A stretch of DNA of 64,000 nt, from positions 806,001 through 870,000 of the forward strand of contig NZ_CP170094.1 of assembly GCF_042180575.1 (NCBI RefSeq). The letters are read 5' to 3'. The stretch is from Bernardetia sp042180575. GTDB taxonomy: Bacteria > Bacteroidota > Bacteroidia > Cytophagales > Bernardetiaceae. Numbering within the stretch: the stretch's first letter is position 1; each line of letters begins with the position of its first letter. Of this stretch, positions 28,118 to 36,793 are shown in pieces. The position numbers and the translations under genes are program-made. The notes under the pieces are model-generated. The model was given only the letters and a program-made list of their open reading frames with translations, did no database searches and was not told the origin of the DNA.

Positions 28118-28362
28118 AATTTTTGTAATTTGAAGTAGCACGAGTTATTGAATCCTAAAACTAATCAAAACTCTGTATTCAATGCCAATTTTTGCATGAA
28201 CCTTTAGCATTTTTTGTGTATTCTTAGATACTTGAGCTTTTTACAAAGAATTTCTAAACCTTCTGACAACTTAGCTATTTTATATTGTGAGAGAAGTCGT
28301 ATAAATGCTGCTACTTCCATGACTTATTTTTTCAACTCTATTTTTATCAAAAGAATACAATT

Positions 28363-29742
28363 ATGTCACATCAAACTAAAGAAAAAAACACCGTTCAGAC
28401 AATCAACCCAACTACAAATGAAATCTTAAAAACCTATACACTTCTTTCGGAAACAGAAATCACAGATAAAATTCAGCAAGCAGAAGAGGCTTTTCAAGAT
28501 TGGAAAAAGACGAGTTTTGCAGAGCGTTCTGAGGTATTTAGAAAATTAGGACTTCTTCTAAAGGAAAAAGAACAAGAATTGGCTACTCTCATGACAAAAG
28601 AAATGGGAAAACCAATTACTCAAGCTAAATCGGAAGTCGAAAAATGTGCTTGGCTTTGTGATTTTTATGCAGAAAAAGCTGAGGAGTTTTTAGCTCCTGT
28701 TACCAAAAAATCAGATGGCTCGGAAGCGTATGTGCGTTACGACCCACTTGGTGTTATTTTGGCTGTTATGCCTTGGAACTTTCCATTTTGGCAAGTCTTT
28801 CGTTTTGCTGTTCCTTCACTTATGGCTGGAAATACTGGAGTTTTGAAGCATTCTTCAAATTCTTTTGGTTGTGGAGAAGCGATGGAATCACTTTTTTTAG
28901 AAGCAGGATTTCCTAAAAATGTATTTCAAAATTTAGTGATTAGTGGAAGTCAAGTAAAACAGGTTTTGGAAAATGAACACATAAAAGCTGCAACCCTTAC
29001 AGGAAGCGAAGCAGCAGGCTCATCAGTTGCTGAAATTGCAGGAAAAAACATCAAAAAAACAGTTTTAGAATTAGGAGGAAGCGACCCTTTTATTGTTTTG
29101 GCTGATGCAGATATAAAAACGGCTGCCAAAACTGCCGTAAAAGCACGTACTCAAAACTCTGGTCAAAGTTGTATTGCTGCCAAACGTTTTATCATTGTAA
29201 AAGAAGTCTATGATGAGTTTGTGAAAGAATTCAAAAATGAAATGGCAACTCTCAAAATGGGTAATCCAATGGACGAAAATACTGATGTTGGTTGTCAAGC
29301 AAGAGAAGATTTGGCAAAAGAATTAGAAGAACAAGTCAATAAATCGGTAGAAAAAGGTGCAAAAGTTATTTTAGGAGGAAATCGAAATAAAGCCTTTTAT
29401 GAACCTACAATTTTAGTAGATGTAAAAGAAGGAATGCCAGCTTTTGATGATGAACTTTTTGGTCCTATTGCTTCGGTCATAAAAGCAAAAAATGAAAACC
29501 ATGCGATTGAGCTTGCCAATGATTCAGAGTTTGGGTTAGGTTCTTCGCTTTGGACAACAAACTTAGAAAAAGCACAAGAATTAGCCTCACAGATAGAATC
29601 TGGAAGTGTTTTTATTAATGGAATGGTAAAATCTGACCCTCGTTTGCCTTTTGGGGGAATCAAAAAGTCAGGTTATGGAAGAGAACTAGCCATAAATGGA
29701 ATTCACGAATTTGTAAATATAAAAACGGTTTGGATACAATAA
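28363..29742 (+). CDS. NAD(P)-dependent aldehyde dehydrogenase (succinate-semialdehyde type)
   Basis: 459 residues, normal for the short SSDH-like branch. Motifs: LGVILAVMPWNFPFWQVFR (Asn oxyanion hole), LTGSEAAGSSVA (cofactor), catalytic base Glu in VLELGGSDPF (about 235), nucleophile Cys in NSGQSCIAAKRF (about 269), ELFGPIASV and LPFGGIKKSGYGRELA. It oxidises an aldehyde, most likely succinate semialdehyde, to the acid. Single gene; not next to a GABA transaminase here. Start chosen at MSHQTKEKNTVQTINP. Confidence 0.9.
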   Translation: MSHQTKEKNTVQTINPTTNEILKTYTLLSETEITDKIQQAEEAFQDWKKTSFAERSEVFRKLGLLLKEKEQELATLMTKEMGKPITQAKSEVEKCAWLCDFYAEKAEEFLAPVTKKSDGSEAYVRYDPLGVILAVMPWNFPFWQVFRFAVPSLMAGNTGVLKHSSNSFGCGEAMESLFLEAGFPKNVFQNLVISGSQVKQVLENEHIKAATLTGSEAAGSSVAEIAGKNIKKTVLELGGSDPFIVLADADIKTAAKTAVKARTQNSGQSCIAAKRFIIVKEVYDEFVKEFKNEMATLKMGNPMDENTDVGCQAREDLAKELEEQVNKSVEKGAKVILGGNRNKAFYEPTILVDVKEGMPAFDDELFGPIASVIKAKNENHAIELANDSEFGLGSSLWTTNLEKAQELASQIESGSVFINGMVKSDPRLPFGGIKKSGYGRELAINGIHEFVNIKTVWIQ

Positions 29743-29805
29743 AGTATGAAATAAGAAGTAAGATTTTAGAAATAATGAAATGAGAAATAAGAATTTTGAA
29801 ATCAA

Positions 29806-29838
29806 TCCTCAACGACGGCAAAGCCTCGTTGACGGTTG
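29806..29838. repeat. Dispersed palindromic repeat (GCCTCGTTGACG family), copy 2
   Basis: CCTCAACGACGGC and GCCTCGTTGACGG form a hairpin centred at about 29821, in the gap after the aldehyde dehydrogenase. The same inverted words occur at 12023-12057. Confidence 0.5.
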
Positions 29839-29863
29839 AAAAATAATTTGGCTTTATGAGTTG

Positions 29864-29887
29864 AACAGGGTTTTAACCCTGTTTTTC
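29864..29887. terminator. Bidirectional terminator between convergent genes
   Basis: AACAGGGTT-TT-AACCCTGTT followed by TTTC, between the aldehyde dehydrogenase stop (plus) and the DinB-like stop (minus). Confidence 0.75.
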
Positions 29888-29892
29888 TTAAT

Positions 29893-30423
29893 TCAAAACT
29901 TTGCTTCAATTTCCTTTTGTTGTCTAAGATGATGTTTCCAATGAATTAAATCAAAAGTGAGCCAGTTTTTTGCTGTTAGCATTCCAAAAATAGGATGTTT
30001 TGTGCCAAAGCTAGGTTCTATTTGATTATTTATTTGTTCTACAAGATCTTCAAGATAAGCCGAATAATTTGACAATTCTTTCTCAAAAAACGCTTTTGGT
30101 AAAGGTTCTGGTTGTGGCAATCCATTAGGAATTTTCACTTTTTTGGTGTGTGAAATATAACCTCTATCCAAAATAAAACTTCCTTCTTTGGTCAATTCTG
30201 CATTCGGAACTCCTTTTCTTAGATGGATACAATTCATGATTTTTCCATTTATCCAATGCCGAGAAGATGAAAAAAGATAATTATAAAGTTGTGCCATTGA
30301 CCAACTATCATCATCAAATGTTTTCTCAAAATCCTCGTTTGAATAATCTTGAAGAGATTTGTAATATTGCTCAACGACTTCTGAAAGTTCTTTTCCTAGC
30401 TGAGAAACTGTTTGTGTACTCAT
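29893..30423 (-). CDS. DinB-like superfamily protein
   Basis: 176 residues from the ATG at 30423 (MSTQTVSQLG...); an upstream ATG would add eleven residues that look like leader. Helical sequence with DDDSWSMAQLYNYLFSSSRHWINGK near 50-75 and LTFDLIHWKHHLRQQKEIEAKF at the end, the HxxxH-type metal positions of the four-helix DinB/YfiT fold. Such proteins are metal-dependent thiol or small-molecule transferases of mostly unknown substrate. It is divergent from the decarboxylase gene at 30701. Confidence 0.8.
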   Translation of the reverse strand: MSTQTVSQLGKELSEVVEQYYKSLQDYSNEDFEKTFDDDSWSMAQLYNYLFSSSRHWINGKIMNCIHLRKGVPNAELTKEGSFILDRGYISHTKKVKIPNGLPQPEPLPKAFFEKELSNYSAYLEDLVEQINNQIEPSFGTKHPIFGMLTAKNWLTFDLIHWKHHLRQQKEIEAKF

Positions 30424-30479
30424 AACTAAATTATTTTTTGATGATATTAGATGCAAATACAGTTTAAAGGCTTATTTTC

Positions 30480-30509
30480 TTGTCTTTTTCTACAAGTTAA
30501 ATAATTTTG
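30480..30509 (+). promoter_or_regulatory. Bacteroidota-type promoter for the decarboxylase gene
   Basis: TTG (30480-30482) and TAATTTTG (30502-30509) are separated by 19 bp, matching the TTG-N19/21-TAnnTTTG pattern of the Bacteroidota housekeeping sigma factor. Transcription would start near 30516 and leave a leader of about 180 nt before the ATG at 30701. Confidence 0.6.
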
Positions 30510-30700
30510 CAATAACTTTACAGTCTATTTAAAGTTCTGTTCATATAAATAGATGTAAATTTGTAACAGAATTTTGAATCATCTGCACACAAACTCTATT
30601 TTCTTATAAAACTTTAGCCTTTGTTAGTATTTTAGTGTAGCGACACCAACAAAATAAGCTACAACTTTTTCCTTTCATTTATTTTCCTCAAAAAACTCTG

Positions 30701-32107
30701 ATGGTAAAACGCACTTCTCAACAACGTTATATTGACCTTATCAAACAAACTTTTTATTTTGATACGCCTGATTTTACAGTTTCAAACGACGAACTTAATT
30801 TTTATGGTGTCGAACTAATGCCAATTATTGAAAAATATGGAACGCCTTTGCGCCTTACTTATTTACCAAAAATTAGTGAAAATATACGAAGGGCGAGAAG
30901 TCATTTTGGAGAAGCCATGAAAAAATTAAATTATGATGCTGATTATGTGTATTGTTACTGTACCAAATCTTCGCATTTCAATTTTATCATGGAGGAGGTT
31001 TTAAAAACAGGAGCGCACCTTGAAACGTCCTCTACTTTTGATATGGCTATCATCAAAAAATTACATCAAAAAGGACTTTTTAATAAAGATAAATACATTG
31101 TTTGTAATGGTTTTAAGAGAGAAACTTATACCAATGAGATAAAATCACTTTGGCAAGATGGTTTTGAAAATTGTATTGCTGTCTTGGATAATAGAAAAGA
31201 AATACAAGCCTACGAAGAATTAGAGGTAGAACAAATGCAAATTGGACTTCGCATTGCGACAGAAGAAGAGCCTAATTTTTCGTTTTATACTTCTCGTTTG
31301 GGTATTCGTTATAAAGATGTGGTTGAGTTTTATAAAAAACACGTCGCTACCAATCCAAAATTCAAACTTAGTTTATTACACTTTTTTGTAAACTCGGGTA
31401 TTCGTGATACAGTTTATTTTTGGAGTGAATTTAATAAGTTTGTTCGTGCCTATTGTGATTTGAAAAAAATCTGTCCAGAACTTCATATTTTGGATATTGG
31501 TGGTGGTTTGCCTATCAAAAACTCACTTGGTTTTGAGTTTGATTACGAATATATGACCGAAGCGATTGTAGCAAATATTCAAGAAGTTTGTGAGCAAGAA
31601 GGTGTTCCTGTTCCTACTATTTTTTCGGAGTTTGGAAGTTTTACAGTAGGCGAAAGTGGTGCAATGATTTTTTCTGTCATGGCTCAAAAACAACAAAACG
31701 ACCGTGAGCTTTGGTATATGATTGACGGTTCATTTATCACACATTTGCCCGATACGTGGGGAATGGGTTATCGTTTTATTACGATGGCAATCAATAATTG
31801 GGATAAGGAATATCAGCAGGTTCATGTCGGTGGAATTACCTGTGATAGTATGGATTATTACGATTCAGAATCACATGTTTCGAAATTGATGCTGCCAAAA
31901 TTTACACGAGGAACAGAACAATATATTGGTTTTTTCCATACAGGAGCATACCAAGAAAGTTTGGGAGGCTATGGAGGCATTCAACATTGTTTGATTCCTA
32001 ACTCTCAACACGTAATCATCGACAGAGATGCACAAGGAAATGTAACCACCAAATTATTCAATAAAGAACAAACGGCAGAACAGGTTTTGAATATTTTGGG
32101 GTATTAA
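30701..32107 (+). CDS. PLP-dependent decarboxylase, probable arginine decarboxylase (alanine-racemase fold)
   Basis: 468 residues. Fold type III Orn/DAP/Arg decarboxylase: the PLP lysine sits in VYCYCTKSSHFNF (near 92), the glycine-rich phosphate loop is HILDIGGGLPIKN (near 270), and the active-site cysteine region is GGITCDSMDYY (near 385), with ETSSTFDMAII and FFHTGAYQESLGGYGG also matching. It should release CO2 from a basic amino acid in polyamine synthesis; arginine is my preference from resemblance to Cytophagales proteins annotated so, but diaminopimelate or carboxynorspermidine are alternatives. The last eight codons (VLNILGY-stop) are duplicated downstream at 33515. Confidence 0.8.
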   Translation: MVKRTSQQRYIDLIKQTFYFDTPDFTVSNDELNFYGVELMPIIEKYGTPLRLTYLPKISENIRRARSHFGEAMKKLNYDADYVYCYCTKSSHFNFIMEEVLKTGAHLETSSTFDMAIIKKLHQKGLFNKDKYIVCNGFKRETYTNEIKSLWQDGFENCIAVLDNRKEIQAYEELEVEQMQIGLRIATEEEPNFSFYTSRLGIRYKDVVEFYKKHVATNPKFKLSLLHFFVNSGIRDTVYFWSEFNKFVRAYCDLKKICPELHILDIGGGLPIKNSLGFEFDYEYMTEAIVANIQEVCEQEGVPVPTIFSEFGSFTVGESGAMIFSVMAQKQQNDRELWYMIDGSFITHLPDTWGMGYRFITMAINNWDKEYQQVHVGGITCDSMDYYDSESHVSKLMLPKFTRGTEQYIGFFHTGAYQESLGGYGGIQHCLIPNSQHVIIDRDAQGNVTTKLFNKEQTAEQVLNILGY

Positions 32108-32138
32108 GAAAATTGTATAAAAGAATAAAAATTTTACT

Positions 32139-32170
32139 CGTGTTCTGTAACTTACAGAACACGGTTTTTT
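32139..32170 (+). terminator. Intrinsic terminator
   Basis: CGTGTTCTGTAA and TTACAGAACACG form a perfect 12-bp stem with a 1-nt centre, followed by GTTTTTT. It ends the decarboxylase transcript. Confidence 0.85.
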
Positions 32171-32359
32171 CATTTTTAAACATCTTCATAGCTTTTCAAA
32201 TTTTTTATTTTACTATTTGTTTAGTTACTCAGATTGATTAAAATACTTCTAAGACATTGTTTCAGTCATTTTGAAAATGAAGCTAAAATAAACTTATAAA
32301 GTGTGCAGCATAAAATTTATGAAATGCTGTATTATTTAAAACATAAAAGTATTCTCTGT

Positions 32360-33511
32360 ATGAATTATTTAAAAATTATTTTTTTATTTGTCATTTCAAT
32401 TCTAAATACTTCTTGTTCAGAAGCGAAAGTCAAAACTGAAATAACAAAACAAAATAAAAGTAACAAAATAGTACAATCAGATTTTAGTCAAAAAAAAATA
32501 ACAGATAACCTATATATTTTAAAAGCATCTAGCTATAATACCAATGTAGGTCTATTTATTGGTGTAAAGGAATTACTTTTGATAGATCCAATGACAGGAA
32601 TGAATAATCAAAAAGATTTACTCAAAGCAATAAGAGAACTTTCTGACAAACCCATCAAGTATGTATTGAACACACATAGCCATCAAGACCATAGTGGAGC
32701 AAATTCTTTTTTTATGGAACTGGGTGCGACAATTATTTCCCAAGAAAATAGTAAATATTCGAAAGCAGTTTATGATGTTACTTTTAAGAATACTTATACA
32801 GTAAAAATGGAAAGTGAAACAGTAGAACTGTATCATATTAAAGCACATACTTTTGATGATGTTTTGATTTACTTTAAGAACAATAATACAGTATTTATGG
32901 GAGATACTTATATGACTAATTCTTTCCCACATTTTTATTATGGTGGTGGAAGCAAGGGGCATTTAGATATTATTGATAAAGCATTATCTTTAGGAGATGA
33001 AAGTACCACTATAGTTGCTGCCCACGGTAAATTGTCATCTAATAAAAAAGAACTTAGCATTTATAAAAGTAATTCTATAAAATGGATTAATAGAATAAAA
33101 GAACTTAATGATGCAGGTAAAACTTCTGAGCAGATTGCTAATGATAAACAAATCAAAGAATTAAGTTTGATTTTTAATGATGGAAATAATATATCAGCTC
33201 AGCGATTATCACAAACAATTAAGAAAACAATTTCTGTTAATTTAGTTGCTACTATTATTCCTGTAACTACTCTTAGAAGTTATGAAGGTAGCTATCAGTA
33301 TGAAAATGGTCAAATAGATGAAGTTATATATCAAGAAGGTAAATTGTTTTTACGAAGCAAAGGCAATTATATATATGAGATTGTATCTCTTTCAGAAATA
33401 AAGTTTCATTTGAAAGGACAAACGCTTAATCAATACCTAATTTTTGATAATATTCACAAACAATTTATATTCTTTAATGGAAAGGAAGAGTTAGTAGCAA
33501 ATAAAAAATAA
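32360..33511 (+). CDS. MBL-fold metallo-hydrolase, lipoprotein
   Basis: 383 residues from the ATG at 32360, chosen because it gives a clean lipoprotein signal (MNYLKIIFLFVISILNTSC); a GTG start 57 bp upstream would bury it. The metal motif HSHQDH (in LNTHSHQDHSGANSF, near 105) is the HxHxDH signature; later ligands are His in HIKAHTFDD, the MGDTYMTN turn and His in VAAHGKL. The C-terminal 100 residues form a beta domain (RSYEGSYQYENGQIDEVIYQEGKLFLRS) of the DUF3471 kind. A periplasmic hydrolase; substrate unknown, and a beta-lactamase role is not implied. The gene lies between the decarboxylase and a duplicate of that gene's 3' end. Confidence 0.88.
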   Translation: MNYLKIIFLFVISILNTSCSEAKVKTEITKQNKSNKIVQSDFSQKKITDNLYILKASSYNTNVGLFIGVKELLLIDPMTGMNNQKDLLKAIRELSDKPIKYVLNTHSHQDHSGANSFFMELGATIISQENSKYSKAVYDVTFKNTYTVKMESETVELYHIKAHTFDDVLIYFKNNNTVFMGDTYMTNSFPHFYYGGGSKGHLDIIDKALSLGDESTTIVAAHGKLSSNKKELSIYKSNSIKWINRIKELNDAGKTSEQIANDKQIKELSLIFNDGNNISAQRLSQTIKKTISVNLVATIIPVTTLRSYEGSYQYENGQIDEVIYQEGKLFLRSKGNYIYEIVSLSEIKFHLKGQTLNQYLIFDNIHKQFIFFNGKEELVANKK

Positions 33512-33514
33512 TAA

Positions 33515-33538
33515 GTTTTGAATATTTTAGGGTATTGA
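33515..33538 (+). repeat. Duplicate of the decarboxylase gene 3' end
   Basis: 24 bp here match 32084-32107 at 22 positions. Both copies translate as VLNILGY-stop; the two differences are silent (TTG/TTA for Leu, TAA/TGA stop). The pair forms a direct repeat flanking the MBL gene, like the target duplication left by elements or homologous segments that replace a gene's 3' end. Confidence 0.75.
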
Positions 33539-33550
33539 TTTTTGTTTTTC

Positions 33551-33587
33551 AACTATTGACAGTCTTTTTTAAAGGCTGTCAATAGTT
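33551..33587. terminator. Strong hairpin after the MBL gene
   Basis: AACTATTGACAG (33551-33562) pairs with CTGTCAATAGTT (33576-33587), a 12-bp stem. No long T-run follows on the plus strand, so termination may be partial. Confidence 0.5.
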
Positions 33588-33627
33588 GAGTATATTTATA
33601 AACTATTTGGATTATAGAAATTAAATC

Positions 33628-34491
33628 ATGTATCATACTCATCAATTAAATAATTCTGCTCATTCGCATATTATTGGACGGACTGACCCTATTACAGGAG
33701 ATAAAATCACAGAAAATGATAAAGTAGTCTTTTGTAAAAGTTGTAGTTCATGCTTTTTAGAAGAGAGTTGGAACTACATAGGTAATAATCATTGTCAGCA
33801 AGATGAAACTTTAGATGCTGTACCTCTAGCTCCTTCTAAACTTCTTGTGAAAAAGAATAAAAATAGTATCATTGTTCTTAAAAAAAGAGCTGATACAGAT
33901 GGTATTCAAACTTTGCTTGGAGTTTTGAATTTGACTTTTAGTGGGTCAGTGGTGTCTTTATTTTATTACATCTTACAGATTACAATGAGTATATCTGAAG
34001 ATACTATAGCGATTTCAAGTATTATCATCTTCTTATTTATTTTTGCTATAAATATCTATATAAGTTCTCGCTTTATAAATACTGATTTTTTTAGAAATAT
34101 GATAGGTTTCAAAAAACATGATATTGTTATTTTTGAAAATAGGATAGAGGTAGAACAAGAAATATTTTACTGGCAAGATGTAGAAGAAATTAAATTTCAG
34201 AGGTGGATGGTTGGAGACAAAGGAGAGGGCTATTCTAAAAGTCCAGAACTCATAATCAATGTAACGAATGGAATAAAACAGATAAAAATACTTCCTAATT
34301 CAAATTATGAAGATGTTGAATTATTTCTGAAAGGACTAATGGAAATACCTGCTTTCGTAGAAGTATTTTTATACACAGAAGAAGCAAGAGAATATGCGAC
34401 TATCAAAAAATTAGCATCAAGATTTAGTAAAGGAAATATTAATATAAAAGAACCTTTAAAACTTTTAAAAGCCCCAAACTATCCTAAATAG
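33628..34491 (+). CDS. Zinc-ribbon membrane protein, function unknown
   Basis: 287 residues. The N-terminus has a treble-clef/zinc-ribbon-like motif (DPITGDKITENDKVVFCKSCSSCFLEESW... HC, residues about 18-58). Two TM helices follow (about 105-125 and 130-150), then a soluble beta-rich C-terminal region (HDIVIFENRIEVEQEIFYWQDVEEIKF) resembling a PH-like or bacterial membrane-flanked domain. The zinc motif resembles RING-like 'CPY/CKxC' modules in prokaryotic membrane proteins. It is probably a signalling or interaction protein; the name would be a guess. Confidence 0.65.
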   Translation: MYHTHQLNNSAHSHIIGRTDPITGDKITENDKVVFCKSCSSCFLEESWNYIGNNHCQQDETLDAVPLAPSKLLVKKNKNSIIVLKKRADTDGIQTLLGVLNLTFSGSVVSLFYYILQITMSISEDTIAISSIIIFLFIFAINIYISSRFINTDFFRNMIGFKKHDIVIFENRIEVEQEIFYWQDVEEIKFQRWMVGDKGEGYSKSPELIINVTNGIKQIKILPNSNYEDVELFLKGLMEIPAFVEVFLYTEEAREYATIKKLASRFSKGNINIKEPLKLLKAPNYPK

Positions 34492-34493
34492 CT

Positions 34494-34515
34494 TTGATTT
34501 TACACGAAAAATCAA
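34494..34515. terminator. Hairpin between convergent genes
   Basis: TTGATTTT and AAAATCAA pair around a 6-nt loop, directly between the zinc-ribbon gene stop and the deoxyribosyltransferase-like stop (its last bases overlap that stop). Confidence 0.55.
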
Positions 34516-35123
34516 TACTCCCACTTCCCACCAATAAGAGCAGTAGCAATTTCCTCAATAAAAGAATCTGCAACAAGTTTGCTTTTGTCTTCTGTTTTCA
34601 AAAAATGCCATTTTATTCCGTGAATATCAGCTATTTTTTTTGCCCATTTTATACTGTCGGCATCTTCTGGGCTTCCTACAATAAATTTTCTTTTGAGAGG
34701 GTTTTTGACATATTCTTGCAAAAAATAACCAAATTCTAAACGACTTGTAGGCGCAATATTGGCATCAAAAATACCTGATTTTTCTTTTGTCCAATAGGCA
34801 GGCAACCAAAAAGCTGTAATATCACAAAGTTGTAAATATTGAAGTTCCCACGTAATTTGTTTATCTCTGACGGCTTCTAGCTCTGTTTTTGGGTTTTTAT
34901 TATCAATATCTGCCCATTTTCCTGTTTCGGGTTCTGGAGAAACGACAATCATACTTGGATTTAATCGTTTATCTGCTGTTAGTTTTTGGATTACTTTTCT
35001 CCTCCAGCCTGTTTTCAAGTTTTCTTCAGAAGGCGTTGCACCAGCCAAAAAAACACCTAACTTTGGAAAAATAGTATCGTGATTTCTTGAAAATAAAGTT
35101 CGGATAGGTTCGTGTTGCATCAC
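34512..35123 (-). CDS. Nucleoside 2-deoxyribosyltransferase-like protein
   Basis: 203 residues. KLGVFLAGATP near 22-32 is the nucleotide-binding N-terminal strand; WRRKVIQKL, IVVSPEPETG and then ITWELQYLQLCDITAFWLPAYW and TSRLEFGYFLQEY match the nucleoside 2-deoxyribosyltransferase domain 2 pattern, with the conserved Asp and Glu. It may exchange bases on deoxynucleosides or hydrolyse N-glycosidic bonds; many relatives are uncharacterised. Monocistronic, convergent with its neighbour. Confidence 0.8.
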   Translation of the reverse strand: MMQHEPIRTLFSRNHDTIFPKLGVFLAGATPSEENLKTGWRRKVIQKLTADKRLNPSMIVVSPEPETGKWADIDNKNPKTELEAVRDKQITWELQYLQLCDITAFWLPAYWTKEKSGIFDANIAPTSRLEFGYFLQEYVKNPLKRKFIVGSPEDADSIKWAKKIADIHGIKWHFLKTEDKSKLVADSFIEEIATALIGGKWEY

Positions 35124-35335
35124 AAAAAGAGATTGAATATAAAAGCTATTTTTTTTCTAAGATAGAAAATAATTGAATTAAGAACGTCAAAATAATCATT
35201 AACTTTTTATTTTTTTGTATATTTACCAACTCTCTTTTGATTCTCACTAAAATTATTTTTGGTGTTGCTTTGCTAAAATACCAATGTCAAATAGAGAAAC
35301 ATACTACAAAGACAGTATAATTTTATAAAAACTTT

Positions 35336-36082
35336 ATGAAGACTACTTTTAAAAAAGCTATTTTTTCTTTATTGATTGCATTTATTTTTTCGGTTGGCTT
35401 GCCATTTTCTATTTCTTATGCCCAAAGTACAACTCAAAATAAAACAAAGCAGCAAGAAACAGAAGTAACAATAAAAGAATTTGATAATCAAAAATGGAAT
35501 GAATTGCGAGATGGAATCAAATATGCAAAAGAAATAGAAAAGCCAAAAAAAGAATATGAAGCACCTACTTCTAATTGGCCAAAAATAGACTTTAACTTTT
35601 TAGCATCCTTTAAGTATGTTATTATAGGAGTTGTAGTGGCATTATTGGCTCTAGCTTTGGTTTGGTTTTTTACAAAAGGTGTTTTGTTTGGAAATAAAAA
35701 ATCTAAATTAGAAGAAGAACAAGCTGCATTTTTGACAGAAGAAAACCTAGAAAAAGTAGAGTTTGGGTATTTAGAACAAGCATTAGAAAAAGCACTATTG
35801 CAACGTAATTTCCGTATGGCAATTCGTATTCATTATCTATGGCTTTTGAAAGTCTTGTATGAAAAAGAATTGATTAACTGGAAAAAAGACAAAACAAATC
35901 ACGCTTATATTTCAGAATTAGCTAGAAAATCATCAGAAGAATCAGCGACCAATTTTAGAAAACTAACCCTTTGGTACGAAAAAGCCTGGTATGGAGAAAC
36001 TAATATCGATGAGAATGATTTTCGTATGGTAGAAACGTATTTTATTGATTTTAGAAAAACATATCAAAATACGGCTGCTTAA
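35336..36082 (+). CDS. DUF4129-type membrane protein
   Basis: 248 residues. Signal peptide (to about 30, ending ISYAQ), a TM helix (about 92-115, YVIIGVVVALLALALVWFF) and a cytoplasmic C-terminal region AIRIHYLWLLKVLYEKELINWKKDKTNHAYISEL... LWYEKAWYG typical of DUF4129. Family members usually sit beside MoxR ATPases and DUF58 proteins. Here the DUF58 gene is 1.4 kb away on the opposite strand, with two unrelated genes between, so the cluster is rearranged. Function unknown. Confidence 0.82.
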   Translation: MKTTFKKAIFSLLIAFIFSVGLPFSISYAQSTTQNKTKQQETEVTIKEFDNQKWNELRDGIKYAKEIEKPKKEYEAPTSNWPKIDFNFLASFKYVIIGVVVALLALALVWFFTKGVLFGNKKSKLEEEQAAFLTEENLEKVEFGYLEQALEKALLQRNFRMAIRIHYLWLLKVLYEKELINWKKDKTNHAYISELARKSSEESATNFRKLTLWYEKAWYGETNIDENDFRMVETYFIDFRKTYQNTAA

Positions 36083-36104
36083 TTTATTTCATATACATAA
36101 TTCA

Positions 36105-36695
36105 ATGAATGCTATTGATATAGAAAAAGTTATTGAGGTTATAAATACTAAATATAGTCCACTGGCTAAAGAATGTAAAGAAGATTTAGTAGCTTCATCT
36201 AGTATTTCAATACTTGAAAAGCCAACAGTTATTGTTCGTCAAGGAGATCAAGCTAATACAATTTTTTTTATTCTCAAAGGATGCTTAAGGGCTTTTTATT
36301 TGAAAGATGGGAAAGATATTACAGATTGGTTTGCTTTCGAAAATGACTTTGTGTGTTCAATTAATAGTTTCTTTTTGTCTAAACCAAGTGTACATTTTAT
36401 AGAAACATTAGAACCAAGTATTTTACTTCAAATTTCTAAGTCTGATGCTGAAAAACTAGCTCAAAAGCATCATAGTTTTGAAACTCTCACTAAAACAGTT
36501 GTTATAAAAACAATGTTACAACTACAAGAAAGAATTGTAGGTATTCAATTCGAAACAGCACAACAGAAATATGAAAACTTGTTACAAGTCATCCCTTCCA
36601 TTACACAAAGAGTTCCTCTGACTCATATTGCATCCTATTTAGGAATTACTTTAGAAACTCTCAGCCGAATTCGCAATCCTATAAATAAAAATTAA
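36105..36695 (+). CDS. Crp/Fnr family transcription regulator
   Basis: 196 residues from the ATG at 36105. A cyclic-nucleotide-binding-like beta roll (IVRQGDQANTIFFILKGCLRAFYLKDGKDITDWF, about 40-75) leads by a long helix into a C-terminal HTH (VPLTHIASYLGITLETLSRIR). There is no N-terminal cysteine cluster, so it is not an Fe-S FNR; the effector is unknown. It starts 22 bp after the DUF4129 gene. A perfect FNR-type palindrome lies 19 bp after its stop and in front of a membrane cytochrome-like gene, its probable target. Confidence 0.88.
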   Translation: MNAIDIEKVIEVINTKYSPLAKECKEDLVASSSISILEKPTVIVRQGDQANTIFFILKGCLRAFYLKDGKDITDWFAFENDFVCSINSFFLSKPSVHFIETLEPSILLQISKSDAEKLAQKHHSFETLTKTVVIKTMLQLQERIVGIQFETAQQKYENLLQVIPSITQRVPLTHIASYLGITLETLSRIRNPINKN

Positions 36696-36713
36696 TTTTC
36701 AACTTATACGGAA

Positions 36714-36729
36714 TTTGATCTAGATCAAA
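36714..36729. promoter_or_regulatory. FNR/CRP-type operator
   Basis: TTTGATCTAGATCAAA is a perfect 16-bp palindrome and contains the exact TTGAT-N4-ATCAA FNR consensus. A GATATTTG at 36751-36758 matches the -7 box (TAnnTTTG) at seven of eight positions, which would put the operator near -41, the position for class II activation. The next gene starts at 36794 and the adjacent upstream gene is a Crp/Fnr protein. Confidence 0.75.
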
Positions 36730-36793
36730 TGTTTTCTTCCTCTCCTTTTTGATATTTGTATTTCTAATTTTATTATTACAAATACAACTAATT

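Noticed and set aside
32303..32359. GTG start of the MBL gene 57 bp upstream
   Set aside because: It would place a hydrophilic leader before an otherwise clean lipoprotein signal peptide with lipobox NTSC.
32360..33511. Metallo-beta-lactamase / antibiotic resistance call for the MBL gene
   Set aside because: The HxHxDH motif is shared by many hydrolases; the C-terminal beta domain and lack of subclass-specific residues give no support for beta-lactam hydrolysis.
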